A stretch of 64,000 nucleotides of DNA from Odiellus spinosus (GCA_963920705.1 OY987238.1:10782183-10846182); one strand, 5' to 3'; numbered from the stretch's first letter, positions 36,501 through 51,500 are shown. Numbers and translations are program-made. Notes: generated by a model not told the origin, from the letters alone.

Positions 36501-39500
36501 TGAATTCTTGATTCTATATAAAAACCAAAGAACTAATTCTGTAAAATATTATGATACTAATTTTAAAAAATATTCGGGACATTCTGCGATTTGAAAAATT
36601 AATTCACTGAACCTCTCAAGACTATTCAACGGTTATAATTTATTCAGACTACTCAAGACTACTCTGTTTAAGGGAAATAATTTAGGAAATGTATAGAGTA
36701 TCCGTTTACCGTTACGTAAAATAATTTCTAAATATCTCTTAGAGTATTTTGCGATATGTAAAATTGAGCACTAAACTTCAGTAATTGAAGATATAGGAAA
36801 AAACATTCAGCCAATTTTTAAGGTTCGGTTTGAGGAAATTAATATTAAATTCAAACTTTTCTATTTAAAGTATTCTGTAATTGACGAAGTCTCTAATTGT
36901 TTTAATGGAAAAATGACTAAATTAGAACTTTTTGTTTGGAAACGCAACTTCGTTTAAAAGGAGATATAACCGATTTTATATACCGATGGTTCAAGTTTCC
37001 TTAAACCTTTCAACGCCTGTACTACACACTTTTAGACGTTTTTGAGAGGGATATACGAGCCGGCTGGTTCTTCAACACCTCTATAGGGGTGTCTCACACC
37101 CGATTTTAAGATTTCAACACTTACCAACTTATATAATCCTCCATGTCGAAACCGTGTTCTATTAGAGATAAATGGAGTTTAGTCTCGTACTTGTTGAAAT
37201 CTTAAATTTATTTAAAGACTAGCTACTCCGGCTGGATGTTGGCGTATTTTATTGGGAGGGAGAGGACTTTAAAAAGGGCGATGAGAAGAGAAAATTGATT
37301 TTTTGGCGCTAAAAGCCATAATGGATGTAATTTACACCTCGATTGACGCGCACTATACGCCTTTTAGCTTACCCTTATATAAAATATAGCTGATAACTTC
37401 CAATATAATCTTTAAAAAAAACCAACTCTTTAAAAATTAATCAAAGGGAAACTGTAAGCTAAATAAGTTTCATTTTAATTGCTAGAGAAGGTAGAACAAT
37501 CAAGTTTGAAATTTATTGAAAGGAATAAAATTAACCAATCAGTTAAACTTCTTCTTCCAATGGGAATAAAGCTCTCTCTAAAAGGTTGGAGTAATTCTGA
37601 CTAATGATAAAACTGATAAATGATACCTCTGACGTCATAAAATTCGCGTAAGGTTTTAAATTACATCAATACTTTCGTCACCGAATTCGGAAGATACGAC
37701 TCAATTGTCCATGTTTTTAAAAGTCTTGTACTTCATAAATTTCCCTGATTCATACCAAATTTTTAACAGTTTCCCTGATATCTCTTTGATTTTGGACAAT
37801 ATTTAAGTTCCCTGGTATTTCCAGGTATTTGAGGTTTTCCATGTTTATATGAACCCTATACTTCTCCGCGTCATCGTTTCGCGGTACTCTGATTGGTTCC
37901 ATACCAGCGTATAGTAAAATTATATAGGTTTTGACTCGTAATTGAGGAGTTTGGCGCGTTTGTATAGGTAGAATGTTTGAGTTTTACTTACGCGGAAGAA
38001 CGTCATGGTGGAGCCTCCCTCGAGCGTGCCGTAAGCGATCTTGTTTTGCTTGGCGAGGTCCTCTACGCTTTCGATGGGCGTTATCATGCGTTCGACGGTA
38101 AGAAAGGCGGCCAAATTGGCCGTATACGACGAGATCATGATGAGGGTAAAGAACCACCACATGGCTCCGATGATGCGCGTGGAAGTGGCCTTCGGGTTGA
38201 TATCGCAGCCTTGGTGCATGAGAGTGACGATCAAGAACCAGAAGCTGTTGGCTAAGCTGAACTGGTTCTCCATGATGTCGTTGTCGCGAACGCAAGGATG
38301 CGGATTTGTCCATTCATATGGACTGAATCGCGCCACGATGAACATGGTGAAAGAGACTAGTATGTACGCGGCTAAAATGTACAACCAGATGTCCACTGCC
38401 AACGGGCTCATAAAAGCGAACAACCGAACGGGCATGCTCTTAGGCAGCTTGAAGAGAATACCGATCCCTAGCGTCATAAAAGGCTTCGTGAAATCTACCA
38501 CGCGTTCTCTCGCGTACGTGATGGTCATTGGAGCCACAGCCAGATCGGCGTTCTGAAACAAACAACGAAAGAAAAATAAACCACGCGTCATTTACTACAA
38601 TTATTAATAAAAATTATCATATCTGATAATTCTAGAAATACTCCCAATTGAACAACAGACTGATAGTTTGGTTGTTAGTTTCGTACGATGTTGACCAATT
38701 TGAAATTTAAGTTGAATACATATTTATAAACTGAAGACACATTCATCGTTGGGAATATATGAAATATTCTTAAAGGAATGTTCTTATTTATTTAGTTGGG
38801 GAAAATCCCACGTGCTGAAGTGGCGCAGCTTGTTACGTTTACAATGTGAAACTTGGGTCTTAATAATGATGGTGTTATATAAATACAAATTAATTCATTA
38901 TTGATAACAGTTAAATTAACGCTTTTCTTTTAAAAATAATCGAAATGGTTTATTTTTTATCTATTCAACTGATGTACGATTATTATCTTTTAAGCATATA
39001 ATCTCTGTTTTTTTGGATTTAGCTGGGTGTTACGCTATAACGAAGGTAACCAAGTGTTGATTGTCAGTTCTTTTTGCGAAACTAATTATCAAAATTACTC
39101 TTAGGCCTTCAACTCATCCGTGAAAAACGAACATCAAAAGGTTAAGATTCCCCGCGATCTCCTACTTAACTTCAACCTCTAGGATCTTTTTCGAGGATAC
39201 TTTTATCATCCATGTCTTCTAATTAGTCGCGCTTGAGTGTGTATATTCCCCTTCTTTTTTGATAATTATTTCTAGAAACCCACTTTTCAAAAGCAATTCG
39301 GTTCCTCATTGGTCAGAAGTTTTCAGAAACGCATCGTTGCTCTTATTTCTCAATTTTAACCCCAAAATAATTCTTCGCCTCACACCCGATATAACTAAAA
39401 TGCACTCAAGTCACGTTCACATTACATACTTTAAGACCGTTTTGTAAATCAAACTGTCAAAAATTTCCAAGTCAACTGCAAAGATTATTTGTTCAAAAAT

Positions 39501-42500
39501 AAAAATATTAACTAGCATAGAAAGGTTGATTTGAATATTCAAATCAGTCTCTTGTGAAATCGTAGGTTTATAGTTCAACTAGGATATTCTTTTAAAGAGA
39601 GAATGCAACCTAAAAAGGGATTTTTTTTATCGATTCCTTAGCGTTTAAATAGGCCTAATCCAACAGTTAAATAACTTAAAAACAAATATTAAACTAGAAA
39701 TAAATTTAAAACCTACCCGGAAAATAGGCTTAGTGAGATTCATGAAGATCACCTGAAGACCCCGTATAAGGATCAATGATATTGATCGATGGCTCTTATA
39801 TGGGGAATGCAGGATCTCCATGATCTTATGTCATTGGTCGATAGTCCTTATACGGGGAGTTCAGCTGATATCTCCATAAATCCAGCTAAGCCTATTTTGA
39901 TGGTAAGTTTTAAATTTATTTCTAGTTTAGTATTAATTGCCACGCTAAATAAATATCAAAACAAATTAATTATTTAGGTTTCCAAACTCTCATTAAACCT
40001 TCTACTCTTTAAAAGAGTTCATAGAAATGCCGTATTTTGCTACTGAGATATTTTAATTTACTTTTGGTAATTAAGTAAAGCGACCGAATTTGGATCAACA
40101 TTTTTGATACAAACCATGCCATATTTATAACTTTTTTTAACGCCAATAGGGTCTTATCTTTTTGTTTTTTGTTATACCAAACAACTATAATACCCTAAAA
40201 TTCGTTTGAAGGCATATCTCTGGAAAAGTAAAATGCCTTAATAATAATTCATATGGAATAGCCGCTCTACTATCCTTACAATACATATAGGATCTTAGTT
40301 TTTCTTCTAGAAGAGTCTCTGGGAGTCTGGTGTAAAGAGAGAGAGAGAGAGATATAGCGATGGCGAGGGGATTCTTTCCCGGAAAATATTTGTCCGTCTT
40401 TACAACAAAGCAAACGCGAATACATGCCCATACATATATTTTTTTCATGATAAGGGAAATACACGAAATATTGAAGAAAACGCGATGCAGCTAGTACAGT
40501 CTAAATCATGAATGAGTTTTCAGTACCTACAAAAGTTTACTTTCTTATTTCAGTTATGATTTATCATAAGTTTATGATATATAAGTGTTGTTTAAAATTT
40601 TGTTTTCAATTTTAATGTCTTTGCCTTGTAGCTGGCTAACTCCTTCTTAAACAATGTTTAAACTCTGGGGGCACTGGATCGGGTCCAAACAAGTTTAGTA
40701 AGGTGACAGGTTAACCGAACTCTGCCAAGCTACGTGACTGTTTTGCTTGATTTCCAGAGCAGGGCTATTAAGCGTATTTGTACCAAATTAAAGTAGTCTC
40801 GGCCACCTTCTTGAATATTTTCGCGTTTCTCAGGGAAAATGACCTTGAACGATTCTTCAAACACGATTCAAGCGTCTCTTCTCTCCCATGCGCAAATGAT
40901 ACTCTCAGTGACTCCTTACCAAATCGGGGGAATTAAGAAACGAATAAGATTAACGGTAGCTATCTTCTCCCTTCTATCTTTTTAAACTACATACATTGTC
41001 AAACTTTTGTTTTATTTTTATATTGCGTTACTTATGGCCTTATCTTTTAGAGATTTTTGCGCAGCATAGCTTCGTAAGAATTGAAATCTCAAACATATCC
41101 ATCTATTGCTAAGAAAAATAAGTTTTTATCGTTCTTTCTTTGGACTCGCGCGGAACCAGCTAGGGGACAATTCTTCGGTTCGTTGGCGAGAAAAGTCGAA
41201 ACGATTGGCGGCATCCTTGGCGACAAACGTCATCCTTACATGCTTAGCTGGTTAAAGAAGGAACCAGTGCCTCCCCCACCTCACTCTCTTCTTTTTAAGA
41301 AATAAACCAGGAATAGGAAAAGAAAAAAAAAAAAAAAAAAAAGAAAATAGCGCCGATCCTAGATTTTCTTTATTTTTCTTTCGCTAACCTCGAAATAAAT
41401 CCGATAAGCAACGTATAATTGAGATACACCGACAAGCAATTTGCTTTAGAATTGAGAACGGAGGGCGGTAACTTCTGGGAGTTTGTCTTTTATCCTTTAT
41501 ATAGAATTATTTCTTAACCATAGATATTGTGAAGTTACATTCGCGCTTATATTTTGAATTAACCTTGTAGACGAAGGAAAATTCTACGAATTTCACTCGA
41601 GAACTTTTCTGATAAAATATATTTTATTAGAGAAAGAACTAGATATATATAGTAAAGGCAATTGAAGCTTCAAATTGGGGATATCTCTACTTCCGGTAGC
41701 TCTCAAGTTGGCGCCAAGTGACCGAGCAGATGTACAACAGTCGATAAAAACACTAAAGACTAAATACTAGACTTTGCGTTTTTAGAGGCTTGATTTAAAG
41801 TTTATTAGGAAACATCGTTTCGAAGAGATATAGTCGCGATATGAAAGATAATTTTGTTAAGAATGAAATATAGTAAGATGGATCTAACAAAAAACTCTGC
41901 TCTTTATCCATAGCAGCCACCCATAAGGTTTTAATTCCTACTTTTGCCACTGTTTGCCGTTAGAGGGCGCTTATACGAAGGCCAATTTTATTTATTCGTC
42001 TTTATTAAAATAAGTGTCTGTTTTTAATAGTCCTAGAGCTGGAATGCGAATGGGACTTAAGAAATTGGGGCTTTAAATCGGATAACGGTATATTTTTATT
42101 TAAAAAAAAATGTAGATAATACTCTCTTCGACAACAATATTGATAAAGTGCGAGTGACCTGGAGTCTGATAGACTCCAGCAATCCTAGTAGCTTGAAGAT
42201 TCTTTTAAAAGAAATTTCTCTTATCGGCATAAAGGGGTTGAATATACAAAAAAAAAGGAACTATAGAAAACCAACTTAACTTTTCATCGTGTAAAATGCT
42301 TCAATCCCATCTAACTCTGTAGGAAACTAAATCATAAATAATAAAAGGAAGACTAAAATACGAGCTGCAAACTCAAAATGAATTTTGACTATGCTTTAAT
42401 TCAAAACCACTTTACCAAAACTATTTTATTCTCCTATGAGTTTTAACATTATGTATCAATACACCGCAATTTTTGATACTTTTGAGAAATTCTTGATAAC

Positions 42501-45500
42501 AATAGTATAGTATTTATTATTTTAAAAAAAGAAAAACCTACCCCTTGGGTCTTAGATCGAAGAATGAAAATATATGAAGGAACGTCTTATCCAACGATAT
42601 AGAGTTAAGTTTAAGAGAGAGGTAGCATTGACTATTTTTTTTCCTATGAGATTAATCATTAGAGATCATTCCGCCTCATCTTCTAGCATCTTGCCAACTC
42701 TTTTTGAAACCCTGTATATTTTTAAGCTTATAGTTTTTTTTATCGAATACTCTAGGGTTTTTCTAGATCCTTCCTCTAGAGAAAAGTAGCAAGATGTTTT
42801 TTTTTTTTTTTCTTTTCTCCTATGAATCAATAATCTCAAGACTCCTCCATAAAGATACGATGCTACCCAGGTCTGCTCTCGCACCCTTCTCTAGATTTTT
42901 GTTCACCGAATTAGATGAAATAAGGTGGAAGGTGCATATATATAGACACGTAAGGTTTTTTTTCCTCAGCTTTTTACTACATACTAGCTACCCTTGGACC
43001 ACAAGCTCAAGTTTATTTTTTAAGGGCACTTGTGATGGGGAGAAGCAAAAATTGTACTTGATACGACGGACTAACAAACTTCTAAGAAGTAGGGGTGAGT
43101 GGGTAACCAAAAATCACTAACCTCAGACCTCTAAAATTAATTTAAACACCAAAAAGGTGTCCAATAAATATTTTAAGCATGCTAATTCCTTAGAAAAAGT
43201 TTCTTAAGGTTGTTTTGATTACCTTTTCTATAATCTCCTTGACTAGTCCGCTCCATTCCCCGGTCGATGTGTTTTCCGCTCCGAATTTTCTATCAGGCAC
43301 CAGGTACAGTTCGTACTTGAAGCCTAACATTTCGGCAATCGTTTTTAACAAATCGATGCAAAATCCTTCCAACCTATCATTGGTTGTTAGATTTTGGTCG
43401 GGTTTCATCATCACGTACGGAGTCGACTGAAAAGCGCAAAACAAATGATATTTTTAATAAATTAAAACACGTAGGCATGTCGATGGTAATGATGATGACT
43501 AACATAAACAATTTCCCTCGGGGCTTCTTTTTCGATTTTGGGGTTAAAGCACTTTAAGACCAGTTTTTCAGTTTAATTCGTAATGATTAAATCGCCAAGA
43601 ATATATTTATTTCTTCTCAGAGAGGATCTACAATTTCGTATTTTTGTACCGTCATACTTCCTCTCGAATGAAGGGAAAAACTTCGTCATATGCGCTGCCA
43701 TTTAACAAATTAGCAATATGAAGAAGGTGATTCGATACCCATTCCTGATTTTAGTTTTGTTAGTAAAAACGTTTCGAAGTTTGTCCCCCGAGTATAAACG
43801 TCTCGAAGTTTGTCCCCCGAGTATAAACGTCTCAAAGTTTGTCCCCCGAGTATAAACGTCTCAAAGTTTGTACTCCAAGTAAAAACGTCTCAAAGTTTGT
43901 ACTCCAAGTAAAAACGTCTCAAAGTTTGTACTCCAAGTAAAAACGTCTCAAAATTTGTCCCCCATGTAAAAACGTCTCAAAGTTTGTCCCCCATGTAAAA
44001 ACGTCTCAAAGTTTGTCCCCCATGTAAAAACGTCTCAAAGTTTGTCCCCCAAGTAAAAACGTCTCAAAGTGTGTCCCCCATGTAAAAACGTCTCAAAGTT
44101 TGTCCACCAAGTATAAACGACTCAAAGTTTGTCCACCGAGTAAAAACGTCTGAAAGTTTGTCCCCCAAGTAAAACCGAATCGAAAAGAGATATGTCGTTA
44201 CTGTTAGCTTGTGTTTGATTGGGTTAGGTTATATAAAATGACAAGATTTCAAGTCTGTGCGTGTTGGATAACAGTCGCATATTCATCGAAAGTTTTAAGA
44301 GGTGTAACGTAATTTCGTGACTCAAAGGGAGAAAAATAAAAATGTAGAATTATCCATCTATTCTGTTTAACCAAGATAAAAATAAACACATTCTTGATAC
44401 AGTTTATGAAATTGCTTAAAATTTTCGAAGATCAGTGAATCCGAAACGCTCTTCGTTTGTACGTTTGTTTTCACAATCGTACTTCTCCGAGAAATTCTTA
44501 AGACATTATATAAACAACAATTTCAAAAGAAAACTCTTGAAGTTCGAGAGGGATGAAAAAAATGCTTGAATTTGTTGAATCGTGATATGTTAGAATCGAT
44601 CGAACAAGTACAAGTGAGAGAATATATAGAAAAATACTTACTATGATGGTCGTGACTCTGAGAGTGATATTGGTAGTTCCGAATTCATGAAATGCGACGT
44701 GATCGGTTATATTGAGTCTCGTGGTTGTCGACCACTCACCGACCTGCGACGAAGACCACGCGATGTTAGCAGGGTAAAAAATGATCCGAGAGAAACAGAA
44801 AAGGGTAGTACGTGTACAAAGCGAAAGAAAGAAAAAAATATCTCGTCAAAAAGCAATCCGTTTAAGTTAAGAAGAGCTCATTTTGTCGGCGCCGTGACGA
44901 CCGTGTTAGTGCGAGCTGGCATCTATCAAGATGTCAACCAACCGGAAAGTCCCGTTTTATAACGAAAACGAAAAAGAAAATATATATATAGGAAAAATAT
45001 TATCGACCCACCTCTTCCCCCTTTTTACTCTATAGGTGAGCTAGTGCTAGTGTTTTTGTTTTCGAAGTAACTTAGATTATTATGATAGTAAGATGTTTGT
45101 ATTAAACCGTTACAATATATCCGTGATAAGCTTCAGCTAAAGAAAGAATTAAAGTTTTAAAGGTTTACGAGTAATTGTTATTTGTTGAGCTTTGGTCACA
45201 CTCGTGTATACATATCGAAAGCTGCGTTCATACTAGGCCTTGGATAAGATTTAAACCGATTTAGGCGTATGAACGGGAAACAGTCTTTTCTCGAATCGAT
45301 TTGATTCGATTTCTCGAAACTGCTTCGGGAACCAGTTTCATACAGATTCGGTTTCAACAACCGATAGATGAAGCTACAATGAATCGATTTATAAAGATAG
45401 TGCGTGAACACCTGACGCTTAAAACAATTCCAGGCGATTTGAATATCGGTTTGATTTAACCTTTTCAAACCTATTAAGAAATGCTAGTGTGACCGTAGCT

Positions 45501-48500
45501 CATGAGTATCGTTTGTTGGCCGATAAACTGACCCGAAGCGTTCAAGTCATGACGACTTGTACCGCGTACAAATTTAATAAAATTCCGTATTTACTTGTAA
45601 AGCTTTACTGAACAAGTGCCTCTCATAAATCGTAATAAAACCTGTTAATTCTGATTACCTTCTAGTACTTTGAAAGAATCTAACATTACCACTCGCTGGC
45701 GTTGCTCCATGACTCTGAGTCCCCGGAGTTCAAAAATTTACAACTGGTTTTTTACCTTAAGGATAACTTTGTCGTTTAATGGAAATAAATAGTTGTCTGA
45801 AAAATAGGGAGTTGGAAAAAGAGACCTCCGGGAAAAAAACAAAATCCCCATGAGCTAAAATTGATTTTGAAAAATCTACCGTGTCCTTGCTCGAGGGTTT
45901 ATCCTTAATTTTAAAAGCGTTTATATACCCTTTCTCCCCAACACCTCCGTAGGATATTACGTTTGAACATATAATATGTTGCAAAACTACTTTTTTTCGC
46001 GATAGGATTTAACATTTTGTATAAATGCGTCTCAACTTGGGTTATAGTTTGAAAACTTCCCGCTAGAACGAAATAATAATAAAGTGTGGAAGGATATATT
46101 ACCTTTTCCATCTTGCCCTGTCGCAGTTTTAAAACATCTAGTTTTAAATTGTTCCTTCTTCCTTCTTTAAATTGAATCCTTCCCGTTAGTCCTCGAAATT
46201 CGACCTGAAACGGATATTACGAAACAGTTCAGTTCAATGATTTATTGAGCGCGTAGATTAAAGTATAAGATTAATCCATCTTTATACCCTCTACGTCTTG
46301 TAATTACAGAAATATAAATTCGAATGGTTACCAATTTGAAATAGCGATAGGTATAAATTGAAATGTTTTAGAAACCATGGTAACAAGCAAGCTATATTAA
46401 AGTGATAATGAAGGCGAATAAAATGTTGCTTTAAAAGGAAAGGAAAGTGGGTAATGTAAGCTTATTAGATAGAATAACACTCGTAATTGCAGTTTTTCAC
46501 CCTCCCACTTAGCTTAATTTGCCTTTAAAAGAACACAAGACTCTGATAGGACGTTTATAATCGATTTAAATTTAATAATTAGAGTAAAACATTATAAATA
46601 CTTGCAAGAAAGATTTGGGATTTAGGCTTAGCGATCAAGTCGAATTCGCGACTTTGATAATTATCTATAGAATTAGTTGACACAGTCTACTTTCTTTTCT
46701 ATAAGGTTTATCATTACGTATCAGATCGCCTCAATTTTAACAACTACGCCAACTCATTAGAACATAAGTATAAATAATTACTATAACTGACTTAAGGCGG
46801 TGTGGACGTGGGTTTTCGGCAGTATATGACCTATATTCAACCCCTTATATATTATAAAACTCGTCTTGTTTGATGTTGTATTAATTATCAAACCGACAGA
46901 GTGTAAAGAGAATTGGCCAAAAGAGATCAACCCATCATCAAACATTCCCATCTCATTCCCAAAATATATTCTCATATCATTGCGTCACCTTGCAACAATT
47001 ACAATATTAATCGTATGTTTGAAATTGGACCAATGACAATATTTCGAGCTAAACGAGTAACATTCCTCGCTTCCCTTCGTCGTAGCAATGTTTAAAAAGG
47101 GAAGCCGAAATGGAAAATTAAAACTGTTTCGATGAAAGCAGCTCCTCGATTGGTTAAAAATAGTTTAAATAAATAATAATTCAATTATTAATTGCTGGAG
47201 AAAATGCAAAATATATTGCGTTGAATTTTTGTACCATTCCTTACTTTAATTATAATTAAAACAATATGCAGTACATATAAAGATTAATAACTTTAAACCT
47301 TGCGTTCAACAGTAAGCAGTGGCAAATATAGTAAATAAGTTTAAAAACAAATATTAAACTAGAAATAAATTTAAAACTTACCAGGAAAATAGGCTTAACT
47401 GGATTCATGGAGATCACTTGAACTCCCCTTATGAGGATTACTGACGAATGGCATTGATCGATGACTCTTAAATGGGAAATGCATGATCTCCATGATCAAT
47501 GTCATTGGTCACTAATCATTCAGGATATCTCCATGAATCCAGCTAAGCCTATTTTCCGGATAAGTTTTAAATTTATTTATAGTTTAATATCGCTTGTAAA
47601 TTCTTTTAGTATTAGATTAGGCCTATTTAAACGATAAGTAATCGATTTAAAATCACTTGTTGTTAGGTTGCATTCTTCCTTTAAAAGTAAACAATCAATA
47701 AAAAGTTCTTTAAATTTTCATTTCACTTTTCCTTTAATATTATATAACGTCATAAAACCGTAATTTAGACATCCCCATCCTTTAAAATATTTACGAGAAC
47801 CTTTAAAACCATTTGACGTACCGTATAATATTAGCAAACATCGGCGAGATTAATATCATATATACATTATAAATATGTATGCTAAAAGGACGGCTCGGAA
47901 TGCTTCGTACGATATTACGAAATTTATAGAATCGGATCAAGTTTTGGGGGACTATATAAATGGGAAACCAACCTAAAGGAGAAGGATTATGTATTTATGA
48001 TCAACTAAAAACCCTCCTCTGTCATAATCCAGAATTATCCCATATAAATAATGATCATACAAAGTTCGAGCAAAGGTAAGAGCATGTGTATTGAAACTGA
48101 CCAATTTAAAGGTATAATAAGTGTTTCTACATTTAAAAGCGTTAGATATATAACTAGAGATTATTCTCGTAAATTAAAAAAAAAATGTGAAACATCGAAA
48201 TTGAATAAAAAAATTCACTAATGGTCGGCTTTTAGATTAAATAATGGAAGTGTATTAGTCCGTAGCCACAAGTGAATCATTCTTCAAGTTTATAAGACGG
48301 CATACTGCGATTGACAATGAAGTGAGTCCGATTTTCTCAGTTCATGGTTTCACCCTAAGTATTCCGAAATTTGTACAGAAAGGCGGCCAGGCCCAATCTA
48401 TTCTTTCTAGAATAAATCAGACTCGAAATCGCGACGGCCTGGCGAGACACGCTCCTTCGTTTCGCGAGAGAGAGGGGAGAGTCGTTTTCTGTCGATACAT

Positions 48501-51500
48501 TTTTACCCCCGTAAACGTCTAGAAAGTTCGGCGCGATATTAGCACCGCCCACTTAGTTCCAATCTCAACCGCTAGAGAGGGCAATTTCGAATTCCGTATC
48601 TCGACCGTTTAGAGTTTTTTGAATTTTTTCCTCTTTCCTCGGGCGAAAGCTCTGACGACAAAACTTTCAGAACCACATACCAATCATAATATGCCTTGTT
48701 GAAGCATGATTTACCTGTGCCGTAGCTGAGTAGAAAACACAACCATAAAGACGCTAGACATCCAATAAAAAGTCATTTCGATAAACTAATCTTTCCTTAG
48801 GATATTTCGCGTCAGAAGGCTCAAGGTCTATGTTAGGCAAATCGAGGAAAAACTATCTCTCTTTTCTCCGCGCCCTCATACACTATTTTCAGCTATGTAT
48901 ACTTTTACGTTCTTCCTCCAGGGAATATGCAAGCAATTAAGGGGAGATTTTAAACCTGTCCTAAACTTTTTGATATTGGTTTTAGGTTTCGCTGTAAACA
49001 ATTAATATTTCTCAATCAATTTCCACGTGAATTTCTCCTAACATTGTCCAATTATATGATCTGAACATAAAACTGGGCGAATAAAACTTGAATTATGTTT
49101 GTAACGCTAGTCTTATCGTAGTAACGGTTAACTATATGAAGCGTCTTTCCCATCCGGAGCTTGGTGTCTGAAAATATACGAATTAACGCCTCTGAGTTCG
49201 TTGTTGGGGGATATAAAGCCGCCCGAGATTTTGGTGGCGTCTACCCAAAATAAATTAAGCTGTATCCTACTCAGAAACAAAAGCCTAGCGACTACGAAGC
49301 GTGCTTAGATGTGTTAGAAGGAAAGAGTTAAAGGGATAATGAAATGAAAACCACGCGAGTGTAAATTAGATTTGTTTCACGCCCAATTTTGTGAACGGGA
49401 AACCGTCTTTTCTCGAATCGATTTGATTCGATTTCTCGAAACTGCTTCGGGAACCATTTTAATAAATATTCGGTTTCAACAACCGATAGATGACGCTAAG
49501 ATAAATCTATTATGCGTGAACACGTGACGCTTAAAACGATTCCCGGCGATTTGAATATTGATTTGATTTTAAATCGATTAAAAAATGTACTAATGGATTA
49601 GGCCTATTTAACCGAGAAATATATATAAAATCGCTTGTATTCGTTCTTCATTATATCTTTAATTATATATTTTTTAAACATTAAACCAAAATGAATACTA
49701 TTTTATCTTTTACCATGTCATTAATCCTTTAAAAAGAGTTGTAAGAGCGGGAAAACGATGGTTGCTTACGGAATTTATGTAGTTGAAAAGACTACTTCCG
49801 TCGTTCCAAGGAACTTCCTCTTCGCAAGATACATTAGCCGGCCTTAACGAGGTTCCCCTTTCCATGGCGTGAAGGCCTTTCGCAAGCGCGTATACTGAAT
49901 CGTACATCAAGGCAGGCTCCGTCTATAATATAAGTGAATCCAAAAAGAAAATATCCCAACACAGTTAGAAGAATTCATGAGAAAGAACGAGTAAAAAGAG
50001 GATAATAATAAGTTAGATTGCTTATATGCCGAGCTATGCTTGAATAGAAATGGGAACAGACTCACGCGGTTAGATGTTTATTATTAACCAGAAAATTAAC
50101 AAACAAGATACGTGAGACGCTACTAAAACCATAAAGGAAAACTTGGAGCTAAAAATTGAACAGATATTGAATTTATTTTCGGAATCACCGTGCCAAGAAA
50201 AGTATTCGAGAATTTTTTCACAATTTTTTATTTATTCACGTTTTTTGTGTTTAAATTAATTTCTAAAGTTTGGTAAAATTTCAAAAAAAGTAAATATAAA
50301 TTCGGGCCAATCATATTATTTCAGCCTTCAACAGCCTTAAAAAAATAGGCCAGCGTTTGATGGCCAAGGTCTTAAGTCTTAACCACAAGGTTACATTAGC
50401 TGAGTTCATAATAGGCCTTGGAATCGATTTAAAACGTTTCAAAACGTTTCGGTGGAGTCGGGAACCAGTTTCATACCTATTCGGTTTCAACAACCGATAG
50501 ATGAAGCTACGATAAATCGATTTATAAAGATAACGCGTGAACACATGACGCTTAAAACGATTCTTGGCGATTTGAATATCGGTTTGATTTTACCGTTTTA
50601 AATCGATTAAGAAATGCTAGCGTGACTGCAGCTATAATGTTAAGAAATCTGGTGTTAAATTTGCCTCTTTGGCGCTTATGTAGCTCGGGGATATTTTCTA
50701 AACCCGAGTAAACTTACCCTGCTGTAGACGAGTTTTGGGGAGATAAAAAAATGCAAACCTGATAAAATTCTATTTAAACTCTTAGCTGTAGGTGTTTAAT
50801 CGAAGTGCAAGGGGAAACTCTATCCATTTCAGTATCGGTTTTCTCGCGAGACGGTTAGTGGTGTATTAATTGTAAAATTCAGTTTTTCGTTAAAAATATG
50901 TAGAGGTCTCGAATTTTGAACACCATTTGAACCCTTGTTTGAGGTAAATATTTGATTAATATTAAGAGTAAAATATAATACTTGGAAACAGTAACGATTG
51001 TATTAAATTTAAATTCTAGTGTTTGATTAATCTTTTATAGCTAAAGAATTGTAGAAGCTTGTAAGATAATGAACGCAACAATGAATTATTATTATTTTTT
51101 TTTTTTTTTCGTCGACTATTATTAACGTGTTGATTTAGGATTATTTTATCTCATTTGGTTTTTGTTTCGGTTATTTTTTAATTTAAATTTTATTTCAGGC
51201 CATTGGAATATGAACGTTGTAATATTGTACTTTGGATTGGATTCGATAACTTTGGATACTTGAGAATTTGTGTGTAAGAAGATGGAAATTTACATGGAAA
51301 TGCCCGAAATACTACTAAAGGGTAAGCGAACTCTCTTTTTAACTATTAAAAGGATAACCTAGGTTTGAAATAAGTTTTTTTTAATTTAAATGTTGGTTCG
51401 AAAATACCCAAAAATCCTAAGTTTCTCTAAGCTTTAAAATTAATTAACAACTATATTTATCATGAAATAGTAGTCTTTAGCCATTAAGTTTGGAGTTAAA

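Noticed and set aside
37977-38556. Open frames of 92 and 171 codons on the plus strand and 109 codons in another minus frame
   Set aside because: They overlap the conserved M1-M3 exon of the receptor and are shadows of its GC-rich coding sequence.
41081-41305. Plus-strand frame with a protein-like stretch ([19 protein letters not shown])
   Set aside because: No splice or homology support, intronic and antisense to the receptor; likely chance.
43762-44167. Regular repeat array that could suggest CRISPR
   Set aside because: Units are directly joined with no spacers, in an intron of an animal gene; it is a minisatellite.
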